Assembly (NCBI GenBank): GCA_039654915.1
Contig: CM077595.1
Location: 86,841,501 to 86,905,500, forward strand
Direction: 5' to 3'
Length of the DNA stretch: 64,000 nt
Origin: Aquilaria yunnanensis
Taxonomy: Eukaryota > Streptophyta > Magnoliopsida > Malvales > Thymelaeaceae
Shown here: positions 1 through 16,069 of the stretch, one piece after another
Position numbering within the stretch: the stretch's first letter is position 1
How the letters are laid out: each line of letters begins with the position of its first letter
Made by a program: the position numbers and the translations under genes
Notes under the pieces: generated by a model
Databases searched by the model: none
What the model was told of the DNA's origin: nothing
Seen by the model: only the letters and a program-made list of their open reading frames with translations

Positions 1-348
1 GAAGAAAAGAAACGGCGTAAAAGGGTCTAGAACAATTATCGACCCATTTTCTTTCCATTGCCTCCCACTCGTATAGAAACAAATACTGTCCGATTTCTCC
101 AAAATTTCAGTTCGTTTATCACAGATCTCTTCATCGGAACTGACATTTTCAAGTTTCGTCCTCGATTCTACGACCTACTTTCTCCTTCTCATGAAACCCT
201 AGCCTAGCCTGAAATTCTTATACCGCCACTATCTACCGCCGTTTCCTCTAGGCACGAAACCGTAGTCCCGTTTTCTTTGGTTATCGTTGTACAGATTCGG
301 CTTGTATATTAAGTTTTCTTTTCCTCTTGGGTTGTTTTGGAGCGTGAC
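1..348 (+). promoter_or_regulatory. 5' flank and probable 5' leader of the DEAD-box helicase gene
   Basis: Sequence before the helicase start codon. It is rich in pyrimidines and has no open frame joining the gene. I see no convincing TATA box, which is common for housekeeping RNA-helicase genes. The start codon at 349 was chosen because the protein from there has the N-terminus typical of this plant family; an in-frame TTG at 337 is not needed. The transcription start cannot be placed from sequence alone. Confidence 0.4.
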
Positions 349-4753
<4,405 letters not shown>

Positions 4754-5760
4754 TTTCTTTAGAATTTCTGCCAGTCAGCAAAGTTAGTGATGGTGAGCAG
4801 CAATTGGGCTTTGATATTCTATTTGAACTTTGTTTCCGTTGGTTATTTAGAAGGATCACATTGTTGTCGTCAACCTATTTCTCAGCCATTTGATTGAAGA
4901 AAGCTGAACAAGACTTTACTCTTGCGATCTTTATGTGTTGGTTTTTGTCGTGTGCTTTGTATGTTCCCTACAGATTTGGCAATTGGAGTCGTCAAGGTCT
5001 GAATTGGGAGACTACGAGTGTTTGGTGATATTGTTCAAAGACGCCTTTGTGATGCTCTATGCTCATTAACACCATGTAGTTTGTTTTTGTGGATTTCAAC
5101 TTGCCTGAAATGGTATGGAGATGGATGGGTGAATACGAAAAGTGGGGATGGTTTATAAAAAAAATCCTAAATGAAGATCAGTGCGATGTCTGTAGCCAGG
5201 AAGGTGGATTTTGGTATTATCCTCGACCATCTCAGGTTAATCCCATCACCTTTGTGCAAGTGACTTTTAAGTTTGTCAGCTCGTTTCTCCCCCATCAAAT
5301 AATAAAAATTCTACTATCTTGGTAGGAGATTTGGGGGTCTTGAAGATCAGACTAGGTGAAATTTGTCGGTGTTTGGACTGCGATAACGTTTCATTGCTTG
5401 CTTCTCAGGTTTCCCGTTCCCAGTTGTCCGTCACAATCATGTTTAGGATCTGAATTTGATTGGACAATTACGTGAATTGTACTACATCCGTTAAAACATG
5501 AAATGGTTACATGAAAATGGATCGGAGGCATGGGAAGGGATTTATCTCAGCGCAATGGAGAAGCTCTTGCATTTTGGTTCGTTTTGTTAGTATGATACCT
5601 AGTCTTGAATCTCAGTTAAAATTCGTGGTTCTTATGAGGGGTTGATTGATCTCTCACATGAACCAAACTGATCTCCCTCGCATGAACCAAACAAAGGTGC
5701 AGTAACTACACTCTAAGATGCAACATTTAATCTTAGCTTCCAGAGTGTAAACTGATGAGA
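4754..5760 (+). other. 3' region of the helicase gene
   Basis: No coding continuation is seen after the TGA. AT-moderate sequence with an AATAAA at about 5301 that could serve as a polyadenylation signal, so part of this stretch is probably 3' UTR. A GT-rich site near 4795 could start a 3'-UTR intron, but I cannot confirm it. Short open frames here show no recognisable family. Confidence 0.4.
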
Positions 5761-7995
5761 ATTATGCCTCCTTTAAAATTAGAGGGAATCAGAAATATCG
5801 TGAATTGTGCCCCTTCGGCGTAAGATTTTGACTATTATAGTAGCTGCAAGAAATGAAATAACCTCAGGCAAAACCCGAGTCCAAAGGAAAAAATCTTCGG
5901 CGGATGGTCCTCGCATTCTGGGCATCTTCATTTGCCTCTCCATGTACCTCTCTCCCAGTAGGAACTACTTGCCATTGACTTCTCCAAAGAACTGCAAACA
6001 GAACTAATGCATGAATGTGCCTTGGAATACCTTCTAAACCACACAAAATAGGCCCCCTATGGCATTGGCGACATCTAGCTCAACAACAAGCCTGTCCATT
6101 CCAAAGGTCCTTGCTAGTTTGATTCCCTCCTGAACAAGTAAACACTCTGCGAAAAAGGGGTCTAAAAGCCCTCAAGCATTAACAGTAGATCCTACCATCA
6201 CCTCTCCATGATAGTTCCAAGGTACCACCCCAAAACCCAACACCCCAACAGAGCAAACTGAGGCATCAGTGTTCAGCTTCACAAAGCCCTCCCAAGGAGG
6301 AAGCCAAAGTCCAACAATCTTCCTAGGGAGAGTAGGATTAGCCTATAACTTTACATCACTAAGGTCGCAAGCAATTTTTCAGGACAATGTAGAGTATGAT
6401 TGCTTGGTTTCCCGAAAACAACCCCATTTAGATTCATCCACACCAACAAGGCACTACAGTCAGCTTTGTCTAGTTGATCCAATCATCCATCCTCTCCAAA
6501 TTGTAAAGCCATTCCCCCAGAGATTCACCCCCCATACAAACCACATAGAATAATCATTGATCATTCCATACTTGCTTAGTCACGTGACAATCTCACAAAG
6601 CATGTAAAGTTGACTCTTCTACAACTCCACAAAGAGGGCAAGAAGATTTCTCCAAGATTTTATACTTCGCCAAGTTCACGCTAAAAGGAAAACAATCATG
6701 TGTGCCAACCTTGAGTAACAAATTCTTCAACTTGTTTGATGTTTCAATTAACCATATCTGCTTCCATACTCTCCTTACGATAAAGGGGGAAGTAACATTT
6801 ACTTTCAACTACATATATGTATTAGGGGCGAAAAGAGTGAGGGGATTAGGGAGTGAACCCCCCACCCACACCCCCCCCCCCCCCCCAAATTATTAGGAAT
6901 GATTTATATTACCCATGTGTATATGTAAAGATAATGCTAAAAAAAACCCCATTATTTCTACTGTGGCTTCTCATAATCTTTTAACATTTTCAAAATGAAG
7001 TATGACCCCCCCAACTAATTAAAATCCTAGCTCGGCCTCCGTGTATGGTAACCACTACAAACTGAATAAGCACCATTGAAATTAAAATGCCATATAAGTC
7101 GATCATCACCTTGCAAATTATTGAGAGGAATGCAGGTGTCAAGTTAACATCACTGTTGAATAGTTCTGATGAAGCAAAACTAAATCCCACCATTAAGTTT
7201 GAAAGTCAATGAAGTGGCTCAAATGAGAAAAATCCAAATACTGTAGAATTGAACATGGCTTGAACTCTGAGGCATCTAGGATTTAAGGATTGAAACATGC
7301 ACTAATACCAAACCCATCCCCAATTTTCCAATGAATGCCAAGCTTCAGCTCCTCATGCCCATGCAACAAACTCTTCCACATAAAGGGTGCATTTTCATTA
7401 TATTTTGCAAGAAGAAAATTGGAACCCAGAAAATATTTTATGTTTAGGGTTGTTGAAACCAATAACGCATCATCTTAGAACTAATTTCCAACCTTGCTTC
7501 ACAAGCATTGCCTACTTAAAATAAACATTATTTAGAACCCCAAACCTTATTCCTCCTTGCTAACATTTGATTCTAACCCATCCAATTAATGCCACTATTA
7601 TAATCTTTGTGTGACCACCAAAATGTGTCTAAACATTGTTGAATCTTTTCACATTTGCTTATGGGAATTTTGAACACCAACATAGCATAAATAGGAGGTG
7701 AAGATACCACCAACTTAATTAAGATCTCCTTCCCCTCCCTAGAATGAATTTTATGCTTCTAGTTATTTACAACCTTCACAATTTTATCCTTTAAATGTCT
7801 GAAGCCTCTTTCTCTCTTTTACTAACCAAGCATGACAAACACAAAAGGTTGTCAATATTCTGGCACTTTTCCACAACAAAGGTACAGGTAAACATCATTC
7901 TATCATCATCAATACTATTAGGTCTAGGAAAAAAACCTAGAGTTATTAAAGTTTATCCTTTAACCAGAAGCTCGATCATACTTTTAAAAAATAGA
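5760..7995 (-). pseudogene. Degenerate plant LINE (non-LTR retrotransposon) ORF2 remnant
   Basis: Read on the minus strand from high to low coordinates. At 7780-7480 is the end of a LINE reverse transcriptase, with the hallmark string SPPIYAMLVFKIP followed by FWWSHKD. Around 7040-7110 comes the DDRLIWHFNFNGAYSV block that precedes the zinc-binding domain. At 6808-6593 is the zf-RVT domain, with CPLCG and LHAL. At 6320-5860 is an RNase H-like (RVT_3) domain beginning with GFVKLNTDASV. In-frame stops and frameshifts occur throughout, so it is dead. The 5' part (endonuclease and most of the RT) is missing; the remnant ends where the gypsy LTR starts at 8005. Family role: target-primed reverse transcription. 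Confidence 0.85.
6828..7040. mobile_element. Small insertion splitting the LINE remnant, with a C homopolymer
   Basis: The minus-strand LINE reading frame stops after the block at 7040-7110 and resumes as the zf-RVT domain at about 6808. The roughly 210 bp between is unrelated and carries a run of about 18 C residues near 6871-6888 and a second C-rich stretch near 7006-7012. Its ends are G/C-rich and roughly inverted (TTAGGGGCG at one side, GGAGGCCGAG read back from the other). Flanking duplications are only approximate, so the class is uncertain. Confidence 0.4.
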
Positions 7996-8004
7996 CATCA
8001 ATGA

Positions 8005-8430
8005 TGATAATGCCTAAAGGTTGAAGAGCTAATGTGAGGTGTAACAAAGCCTAAAAGATGGAAAGCTAATATGGGGAAGCCGTGATCAGGAGAGCTCAGT
8101 CAAAGTATCTCAATCTTGGCCAGGATCTATGGAGCTACTATCTTGGGCATTGTGGGTTAGGCCTTCCAGTTCTTAATGCCCCTAGGGAAGTGGATGGATG
8201 GGTATTTTATAGCTTTTAAAGTGTATGAATTCCCCAAAAACAAGAGGAGGTGTCCATATGTAGGGCAATTGTCTTTTCATACACAATTTCAACATGACGC
8301 CTCTTGGGTGACTTGGTATCTCTTCGAGGACATGTCTCATCAAGCTTGATTAAGGCAGACCTAAAAGGGGTTGCTCCACTGTTAATCTAAGAACTGAGGA
8401 TGCCCCATATCATTTGCTCTCACAAAACCC
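8005..8430 (-). repeat. 3' LTR of the gypsy element (left copy)
   Basis: Aligns by eye with 22657-23085 over its whole length. Shared blocks include the start TGATAATGCC, the block around TTAATGCCC followed by GTGGATGGAT, and the end block ACTGTTAATTA-like followed by GGATGCCC. Many transitions separate the copies, so insertion is old. The inner edge is placed where similarity stops, just after 8420; no clear polypurine tract was seen. Confidence 0.8.
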
Positions 8431-8653
8431 ACTCATGGGTCATTAGTGAGTGGTATTCGACCATTATGGGATGTGCGTTCGTCACATCAGGAGGTGAGTT
8501 TGGCATCTGTTCCTATTCCCAATGTCTTGATTAGCGTGTTTTCCTATTCAAAGGATGAGGAATATCCATGTGGAATCATCTCACCCAGGGAGGTCACTTA
8601 TATATAGTGGCAAACTATAGTTCCTCATTTCTTCAACACGTTTCCTATTAGAT

Positions 8654-10985
8654 ATGGCTACAAAACTCACACTTCTCAAGCTTCTAACAACCTCAAGGCC
8701 AGTTCCCCTTCACCTTGCTTTAGATATGGATCCTCAACCGTCTTATGTTTCATTTTGTTTGGAAATAAGGTCATCCACTTGTGGTGATAATGATGGGTTA
8801 GTCCTTACTCATTCTACCCCTGCTGTCCCTTTGGAATATGAACCATTGTTGATGGAGGGGACTTTTGATTTGCCTCGCCCACATCATTCATTTCTAGAGC
8901 CAAGGATAGTGTAGTGCTTTTCAGTAGTAAAGTCGGGGCCGATGATCCTAATGAGGTGTAGGAGGTGGCCTTCGGGCATCCGACTAGAGGTAAAAGGTCA
9001 GAGCAAGAAACAGGGGGTTAAAATAGAAAGAGCTAAGCTGGCTTAGCCAAAGTCAGTGATTAATCTTTTTGCTGAGGACGAGCTAGAGGCAATATGCCAA
9101 TCTGTGTTTGTTGCGAAAAGTTTGGCATTGAGGCTCCCGACTCATCGAGAGAGGATTACTCGAGCAATGGTAAGAGAGAGGCTGGGGTGTATTCAAATCA
9201 TTTCTAGGCTGATTTGTGACCCCCTTTGACAGACGTCAATAAGGCCCTATTGTGGTTTTAGTGAGTCGCCCTATGCCAACTTACACCCACTGCGTTGGCT
9301 TCATTATTGTTTGCTTAAAGTCATTAACAACTTGTTTGAAAAGAAAACATTCACGATCTGTTTAGAATGAAATGGGAACATTCAAAACTACTTTGGTTGT
9401 GAATGTTTCTATTTTAATCTAAACTACTTGTTAATGTTTTCATTCTAAAAAAGTTGTGAATGTTTCTACTATAAACTAGTTGTGAATGTTTCCATTTCAT
9501 TCTAAACAAGTTATGAACATTTTGCATTTCATTTTGAACAAGTTGTGAATGTTTCCATTCCAAACTAGTTTTCGATGTTTCCAGTTCATTATAAATAAGT
9601 AATGAATGTTTCCAATGCCCATTCCTGAATGCATCATTAGATGAATCAGGGGCCATCCTGGGACGTTTTGACAAGGTAAGCTGCATCATCTTCATCAAAT
9701 CGGGGGCAATCCAATTTCTTTCATGGTATTAACACCTAACATTTTGCCCCTAGTTTGGCTGGCTTCGAGGTAAACCATCATGGTGCAAGGGCATGAGGAG
9801 TGTTGAGACTTAAAGAATGTCCTAGTTCTTGACAGTGCCAAAACCCGGGGTGAAGTTCTTAACGAGGGTAAGATCTTGGTATTCATTGTTTTTCACTAAC
9901 TTGACTAAGAAGGAGTGAGCTGTGGTGGCAGTGGTTATGCAACAAAGGCAATAGGCCCGGGGCGGCCGAGGTAGAAAGGCAAAGGAGTCTACCCATTCGG
10001 CTGAGCCTAGGCCCCACGCTCTCCTCTGAGGCAATGCTCGCCATGAAGCCTTTCATCAGCCTCTAATGTGGAACCCTCTTTCTTGTTTTTCAGCAAGTAT
10101 GTCCTAGTATGGTCCTTCTACCAAGAAGGCTACATAGTTCCCGAGGCAGCTCTCATTAAACCTAATGTGATCATCTATCTCTCTTTCAGATCTCATGGCC
10201 CTTCATTAAACTAACCGTCATGGGATATCGGGACCTGGTTCACCTTGCTTATCATGATGCACGTGTATATCCTACTAAGGCCGGTATCTTCCATTCGAAT
10301 TGCACGGCTACTGAAGGGGATTTTCAAACTTTGAGACCTTATCTTGGGAAATACTATCCTCGTGGGAGCTATACTGTCAGAAGATTAGAAAGCTCCATGA
10401 AGTCTTTGTCCGTGTTTAGAGGAAATCCAAGTAAACTTCTATTTTCTTTTATATCAGGTATCTCTTTTAAATTTGAAATAGAGGTCATGAGGGTTTCAGT
10501 ATTTAACTTTGTCTTGGCCTTTGTAAAGGTTAGTTTTGTCGAATGAGAGGGACAATTCTGAATGGGAATAGGTGATCGAGCTTTTCCAATCTCGAGAACA
10601 AGCCATGGTGGTTGTTCAGACTCTCAATCAGCAGCTGGTCAAGCTCAACACTGAGATTAATTCCCTAATAAACGATTTTGTCTAGGTTAAGGATGAATTA
10701 AGCAAGTTGATGGAGGAAGTGCGTTCAGTGAAGGCTAAGCTGGAGAGGCTGATGGCTTGGGAGGTGTTCGTGGAGGAGGAGAAGAGGAAGGTCGTGGAAG
10801 ATTATAAGGCTAGCGAGGAGTTTCATGTCGAGAAAATTGCTTAAAACATTAAGAAATATGCTAAAGAGGTAGGGAACTTAACCGATGTCCTAAGACATTT
10901 GTTCCCTGTACTTGACCTCAACCTATTCTTACTCCTCCTAGATAAGGAAACTGCTCACACTAGCCGTGCTCCGGCCCGAGTTCCC
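8654..10985 (+). pseudogene. Degenerate antisense additional ORF (aORF) of the gypsy element
   Basis: This is on the plus strand, opposite to gag-pol, between integrase and the 3' LTR. Open pieces remain: 8654-8914 (starts MATKLTLLKLL), 10220-10546 (blocks GYRDLVHLAYHDARVYP and LRPYLGKYYPRG), and about 10560-10890. The last piece has Leu/Glu/Lys heptads such as ELSKLMEEVRSVKAKLERL, suggesting a coiled coil. Stops separate the pieces, and the middle is taken up by a minisatellite. Known for the family: Tat-lineage elements often carry extra ORFs in this position, some antisense, with unknown function. That these pieces once formed one frame is my inference. Confidence 0.6.
9320..9625. repeat. 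Degenerate minisatellite (about 30-45 bp units) inside the gypsy element
   Basis: Repeated variants of the core GTGAATGTTTCCATTTCATT, joined by AAACAAGTT or AAACTAGTT, occur at least seven times. Unit length varies and copies differ by several bases. It lies within the antisense ORF region and interrupts it. An open frame through the array on the minus strand is a by-product of the repeats. Confidence 0.75.
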
Positions 10986-11267
10986 TGAGGGACCAACTTG
11001 TTTAGCAAGGAGTTTTCCCCAGTGCCTTTTTATAGTGCCCATCAAGTAAATAACTCAGAGGAGCAATACTTGGGTCATACCAAAGTAGGGATTTGATTTC
11101 GCTGCCCATGTTCCCGGGGGCTTAGTTGGTGTTTTTGATGTTTGTGTGTGTAGTGCTAGATTTCTATACTTGAACCTACTTTTTTGTGTTTTTGGGTTTA
11201 AGTTTGTTTTTTGAATCAGTGCCTTTGTTCTTTTACACTAAGTTCTATACTTTGATCTTTTTACAAT

Positions 11268-11883
11268 GACAAAAATATCAAATTTGCCACTAATGTTTTG
11301 GGTAGGGAGCGGATATGTCACAATAATTTTTCTTATCCAATCTTATACTAATATTTTAAAATGGGCCGAATATGCCACTGCCGTTTAGAAAAATAACAAA
11401 AAATGGTAAAGAGAGTAAGTTTTGAAATCTTGTGGTTATTATACATTTTTTAAAAAATATCAGGACCTTTGAAAATTTTACCAAAAAAGTGTCTGATCTT
11501 TGCCATCAGCGTTTCAGTCTTGTTGTTGTCTTTATCACCAACACCTTAACCCTATTGCTGCCCTCCCTCTGTTTCTATTGTCTAATCTCCTCCATGGCAT
11601 TCTTGAGAGAGAGAGTATAATTACAAAAAGTCTCTGAAGTTTCTTAAAACTAGCATTATCACCCTAAAATTTCAGAACTTGTTATTTTTAACATTTTTTG
11701 TTGGTCTTTTAACATTTTTTTTGTTAGATTTTTAACGGCCGATGGCGTATTTACTCTTAATTTGAAACTTCAGTGGTATATCTAGCCCATTTTAAAACAT
11801 TAGTGGGAGACTGGAAAAAAAAAAACTATAATGGTATATCTACTCTTAACCCCAAACTTTAGTGGCAAATTTGATATTTTGCC
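11268..11883. mobile_element. Non-autonomous Mutator-like element inserted in the gypsy element
   Basis: Terminal inverted repeats of about 35 bp share the block ATATCAAATTTGCCACTAA on the left with its reverse complement on the right. The flanks are TTTTACAAT (11259-11267) and TTTTATAAT (11884-11892), a 9 bp target duplication with one transition, which is the Mutator signature. There is no transposase. The ends and the phrase GAATATGCCAC resemble the element at 43827-45190, so both probably belong to one family. It sits between integrase and the antisense ORF and must post-date the gypsy insertion. Confidence 0.8.
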
Positions 11884-11892
11884 TTTTATAAT

Positions 11893-12690
11893 TATTCTTA
11901 TATGAGATGGGATCATACAAATACTTTATTGGATTTATTCATTTTCTTGAATGTTGTTCAAAAAATAAAAGACGCTTGCCGAGATAATCTTTCACTTGGG
12001 TTCATAATTTCCTTCATTCTGAGTTTATTCAAAATGTCTTAAAAACAATACATGAACTCTTCAAGTTCTCGAGCTTTACAAACTTGAAGCTCCTTCATGA
12101 CACTTTTTAGAAAATCAATGTTTTAATAGTTATCAAGTTTTCAAATTGTCTTAAAACAATGCATGAACTCTCAAGTTCTTGGGCTTCTCGAACGTGGATC
12201 TTATTCATAATATTTCTTGAGACAATCAATGTTCCAACAGTTCTCAAGTTCTCGGCCTTTTCGGTCCTTTAACCGGTAAGCTCCATGACCGATCATGTCA
12301 ATGGCTCTATAGGGACCTTACCATATTAGGGAGCATTTTCCTTTTAGCTTTGATGCTTGAACGACTTTGACCTTTCTCAGTACGAGGTCTCCAAACTTTA
12401 ACTTCCTTGGTTTGGCCTGAGAATTGTAGTACCTTTTGGTTCTTTCCTAGAAAGCATGATTTCATTGCCCGGCTGAGTCTCTAAGCTTTTCTATAAGCAT
12501 GAGGTTGGTGCGAAGCTCTTTATTGTTGGCATCTTCCTCAAAATATGTTACTCGGGGGGATGATTCGTCGATTTCAACTAGGATTATAGCATCCAACTTG
12601 TAGACTAGAGCAAATGGAGTATCCTCTGTGCTTTCTTTCAGAGTGGTTCTTAACCCTCATAGGATTTCAAGAATGGAACTTGCCCATAAG
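11893..12690 (-). other. Gypsy internal sequence after integrase, no clear domain
   Basis: Between the Mutator-like insertion and the integrase core. The part at 12240-12560 probably holds the degenerate integrase C-terminus on the minus strand. The remainder, 11893-12230, has direct repeats around CTCAAGTTCTCGAGC/CTCAAGTTCTTGGGC and shows no recognisable protein. Confidence 0.4.
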
Positions 12691-12699
12691 TTTTTTGCT

Positions 12700-13340
12700 T
12701 CTCTTAGCTTTTTTTTTTCAAACTTTGTTTGAGTAGGTGATCAGACATCTTGATGAGCCCATTGGATTATGTGTGGGTTATTGAGCTAGTACAATGTTAT
12801 AGGTGTAATCCCTGCTAGAAATTTGAGAACTGAATTACTGTAAATTGTGGACCATTATCACTTACGAGTTCTCATGGGATGCCAAATCTACACATGATAT
12901 CTTTGAAGATGAAGTGTACCATTTCTTCATCCCTGATGCAAGCCAATGATTTAGCTTCAATCTATTTGGTAAAGTATTCAATTGCTACCATTACCCAACA
13001 CCTCTGCCCATAAGCCCAAGGAAAAGGTCCGAGGATATTAATCCCCTATTTGGGAAAAAACCATGGTGCTAGGATAGGGGTATAGTTCTCGGATAGAACT
13101 AAAGGAACCGAGGCTAATCTTTGGCTTTTGTCACACTTTTGAACATAATTCATGACATCAACCTTCATGATGGGCCAAAAGTATTTGCTTTTCGTTACCT
13201 TTCTTAGTATTAACTTTGGTCCCTAGTGGTTGCCACAAATGCCCTCATAAATCTTGGCCATCATGTATTCTGCTTCATGAGGAGTTAGGCATCTAACATA
13301 TGGGCCCGTTCTTAAGCTGTGCCTTTATAATATTTCATCC
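12700..13340 (-). pseudogene. Gypsy integrase remnant (zinc-binding and catalytic core)
   Basis: Minus-strand translation gives first the HHCC-type block (GICGNH, then YFWPIMKVDVMNYVQKCDKSQR) near 13330-13120. The catalytic core follows, with the AIEYFTK block, FGIP and SDNGPQF, near 13060-12830. The order and spacing fit rve-type integrases of Ty3/gypsy elements, which join the cDNA to chromosomal DNA. Stop codons interrupt both parts, for example inside the FTKW block where TAG replaces Trp. Non-functional. Confidence 0.85.
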
Positions 13341-13639
13341 AAGGTGAGGTAATACAGAGCAACCATTCTTCTTACCTTTTCAGCTTTACTGGTCAAGTAG
13401 TCATTTATCCTCAAGTATGCCATTATTATGTCCATTCAATAAGATTCTAATTTGGCCACTGGGTGAGCATGGTCATAAGTAGTGGAAAGTGTCATATGCT
13501 CCTCTGTGAAAATAGTAGAGAGGAGTTATGAGTTGGTAGCCAACCAAGCTAGGGCATCAACTTTCTAATTTTAAATCCATAATATTTATACAACAGCTCT
13601 GAGAACTCATACCCTTTTTTTTTTACCACTTGTAGGTAT

Positions 13640-14310
13640 TTCTTTATGACTTCCCATTATATAGCAAAGAACTTAGTTACTCGGCTGACCATAAGTTCTG
13701 AGTCTAATCTAATTTTGAGTGCAACTACTCCTATGGCTTTTGCTAACCTTATAGCAAACAACATAGCCTCATATTCAACTTGGTTATTGGTGGCCAGGAA
13801 CTTAAGGTATATGGCATGGGCCGTTTGATTATGTTCTAGGTCCATTATGACTATCCCCATTCCCAAACCTGTTTGGCTTGTAGACCTATAAACATACACT
13901 ACCCAACTTCTCCCTCTATAGGTTTCCTCAACATAGGTTCCCATACATATAAAGTCTATGAAGACTTTGGATTTAATGGCACTGCGAGGTGTATATTTGA
14001 TGTCAAATTCCATGAGTTCCATGCTCCATTTCATCAATTGGATAAATAGCTGGGGCTTATTTAATACTGACTTAAGGAGAAGGTCTATTATGATGAGGAT
14101 TTAGTCTGCCTGAAAATAGGCTCCAAGCTTGTGGGTCAATGTTACCACCATCAAGGCTGTTTTTTCTATAGCTTGATATCTCAGTTTTGTTCCTTAAAAA
14201 GCCCTATTGATGAAGAGGACAGGGAGTTATGCATTTTGCTCTTCTTAGATGAGGACCGTTGCCCCAATTTCCTAGGAAACTGTAATGTACAACAATAGCA
14301 GTTTGGCCAA
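13640..14310 (-). pseudogene. Gypsy RNase H remnant, including the second (archaeal-type) RNase H
   Basis: On the minus strand, the segment ELMEFDIKYTPRSAIK marks the linker after the reverse transcriptase and its RNase H. It is followed by VFIDFICM and then the second RNase H-like domain with GLGMGIVI and TNNQVEYEAMLFAIRLA (14037-13657). A dual RNase H (aRNH) arrangement is characteristic of the Tat lineage, which supports that assignment. The frame is open for 126 codons here but truncated on both sides. Confidence 0.75.
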
Positions 14311-14369
14311 CATAGGCCTATTTAAAATTGGGAGCTGGGCCAGATGGATTTGATTCCCTAAAATGCCTC

Positions 14370-15090
14370 ATCATACTCGGTCATCCACTCAAATATCTGG
14401 TGAAAGAGTTAGAAAGGAAGCATCCAAGGGTTGTCATACATCTAGTAGCTTTTATGACCAATGTAGGGTTGTAGGGACCATTATTTCTTAGATTGCTTGG
14501 ACCTTCTTGGCGTTCACTTCTATCCCCCTCTTTATGACCATGAACCCCAAGAACTTTCCAAACTGGACCCCAAAAGTGCATTTTTTAGGATTTAACTTAA
14601 TTTGAAACTTTCAAAGAGTCTCACAAGTTTATCTGAGGTTGGAAATATGGTCTGACTTCCTATCACTCTTTACTGACACATCATCAACATACATCTCCAT
14701 ATTGCAACTGATCTGCCTATTAAATACATTGTTCACTAATCTCTGGTAAGTTGCCCCGGTGTTTTTAAGTCCGAACAATGTCATTTTATATCCAAAGTTT
14801 CCAAAGTCAATCATAAAGGCAGTGTTCTAGACATACTCGGGGTTTATAAAAATTTAGTTGTATTCGCCTTAGGCATCCATGAAGCTTAACAGCTTATCAC
14901 CTGATGAGGTGTCTATTAGCGCATTGATATGAAGAAATGAGTAGCTATCATTTAGGCACACATTATTTAAGTCGGTAAAATCAAAACACATTCTCTAGCT
15001 TCTGTTGTGCTTTTGTACCAGCATCAAGTTGGCTAGCCACATCGGATAGAAAACTTCAGTGATGAAACTCGCAGCCAAAAGCTTGATAAC
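14370..15090 (-). pseudogene. Gypsy reverse transcriptase remnant
   Basis: Minus-strand translation shows the RT motifs in order: MCFDFTDLN (near 14990), SGDKLLSFMDA, NTAFMIDFG, FGLKNTGATYQRL and the catalytic YVDD box in MEMYVDDVSVKS (near 14690). These are the palm-domain motifs of Ty3/gypsy RT, which copies the element RNA into DNA. Several in-frame stops are present (one just after FMDA). The YVDD box itself is intact. Confidence 0.9.
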
Positions 15091-15099
15091 CTCGACTCA

Positions 15100-16060
15100 T
15101 AGCACTTTTGACCTCTCTAGGGTGAAGGATTTTCTTTTTTTTTCATGATTAGTCGAGCTTTTGGATCGACGCATAGCTTGTGCATGATCACCTGAGGATT
15201 AATTCTTGGCATGTTAGTTGTTGCCTAGGCAAACACATCTCAGTATTCTTACAACAGTGCCACCAACTCATACTCCAACTTAGGTGTCAGGTTGAACTTT
15301 TTTCTCACTATCTTGTTTGGATTTGATGGGTCTATGGTCATTTCTTTTAGCTCATCGACCGGGGAGCTTGTTTAGAGTTTCTTCTTATCTTTGAGATCAA
15401 ATGATTTTAAAGTTAGCGTGACTAAATCGTTTAGCCATACATATCCATAAAATTGGCAAAGATGCCTTACCAGGCAATCGGGAAGACCACGGGTCATTGA
15501 ATTAGTTGATGCAATTGTCCCTCAACCATGAAGGGTAGGGTACTTCACTTCATGAGTCCACAGACTGATGTGTACATCAAAAGCAGACTGATAGTGAAGG
15601 CCAAATAGCATATTATAGGGGGATGGTGAGTTTATGACTAAAAAGTCAATTAAAGCTGTTATCTGGTTAGGGTTCTCCTCATATTATCGTCATTCACTGA
15701 TGGTGATAGTAAGGTGATCACACCCTCTACAGGTATAGGTTGGTTGTTGGCTCCATACACGAGATTTCCATACTACATTGAGTAAAGCTCATATATCAAG
15801 GTTCATATGACCCACTGAATGCTTATAAATCACATTTGGCTAAGCTTTAATGTCTAGTAGTATTCTCTTAATAAGGTGACCGGCTATGGTTGCATGGAAC
15901 ACAATTGGTTGTCGATGAGGCTGTAGGAATACAGGGAACTTTTAATTTAATAAGAAGATGGGACACCGCAGGTCCCCAAGTATCTCAGTAATGGAATACA
16001 CATACAATGTTTCTTTGTTGTTGTGGGGTGGTCCGTCAGCATATGGATAATGGAACGACT
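15100..16060 (-). other. Gypsy region between gag and RT (protease expected), not resolved
   Basis: By position this minus-strand stretch should hold the aspartic protease and the RT N-terminus. I could not find a clear DTGSS-type active site, and the frames are heavily broken. The sequence around 15000-15130 still reads as the start of the RT palm. Confidence 0.35.
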
Positions 16061-16069
16061 ACTATTAGC

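Noticed and set aside
9320..9625. CRISPR-like array
   Set aside because: Units vary in length and sequence, no unique spacers of constant size, and it lies in a plant retroelement.
12000..12260. Repeated CTCAAGTTCTCG phrases as a tandem repeat
   Set aside because: Spacing and similarity too irregular to define a unit.
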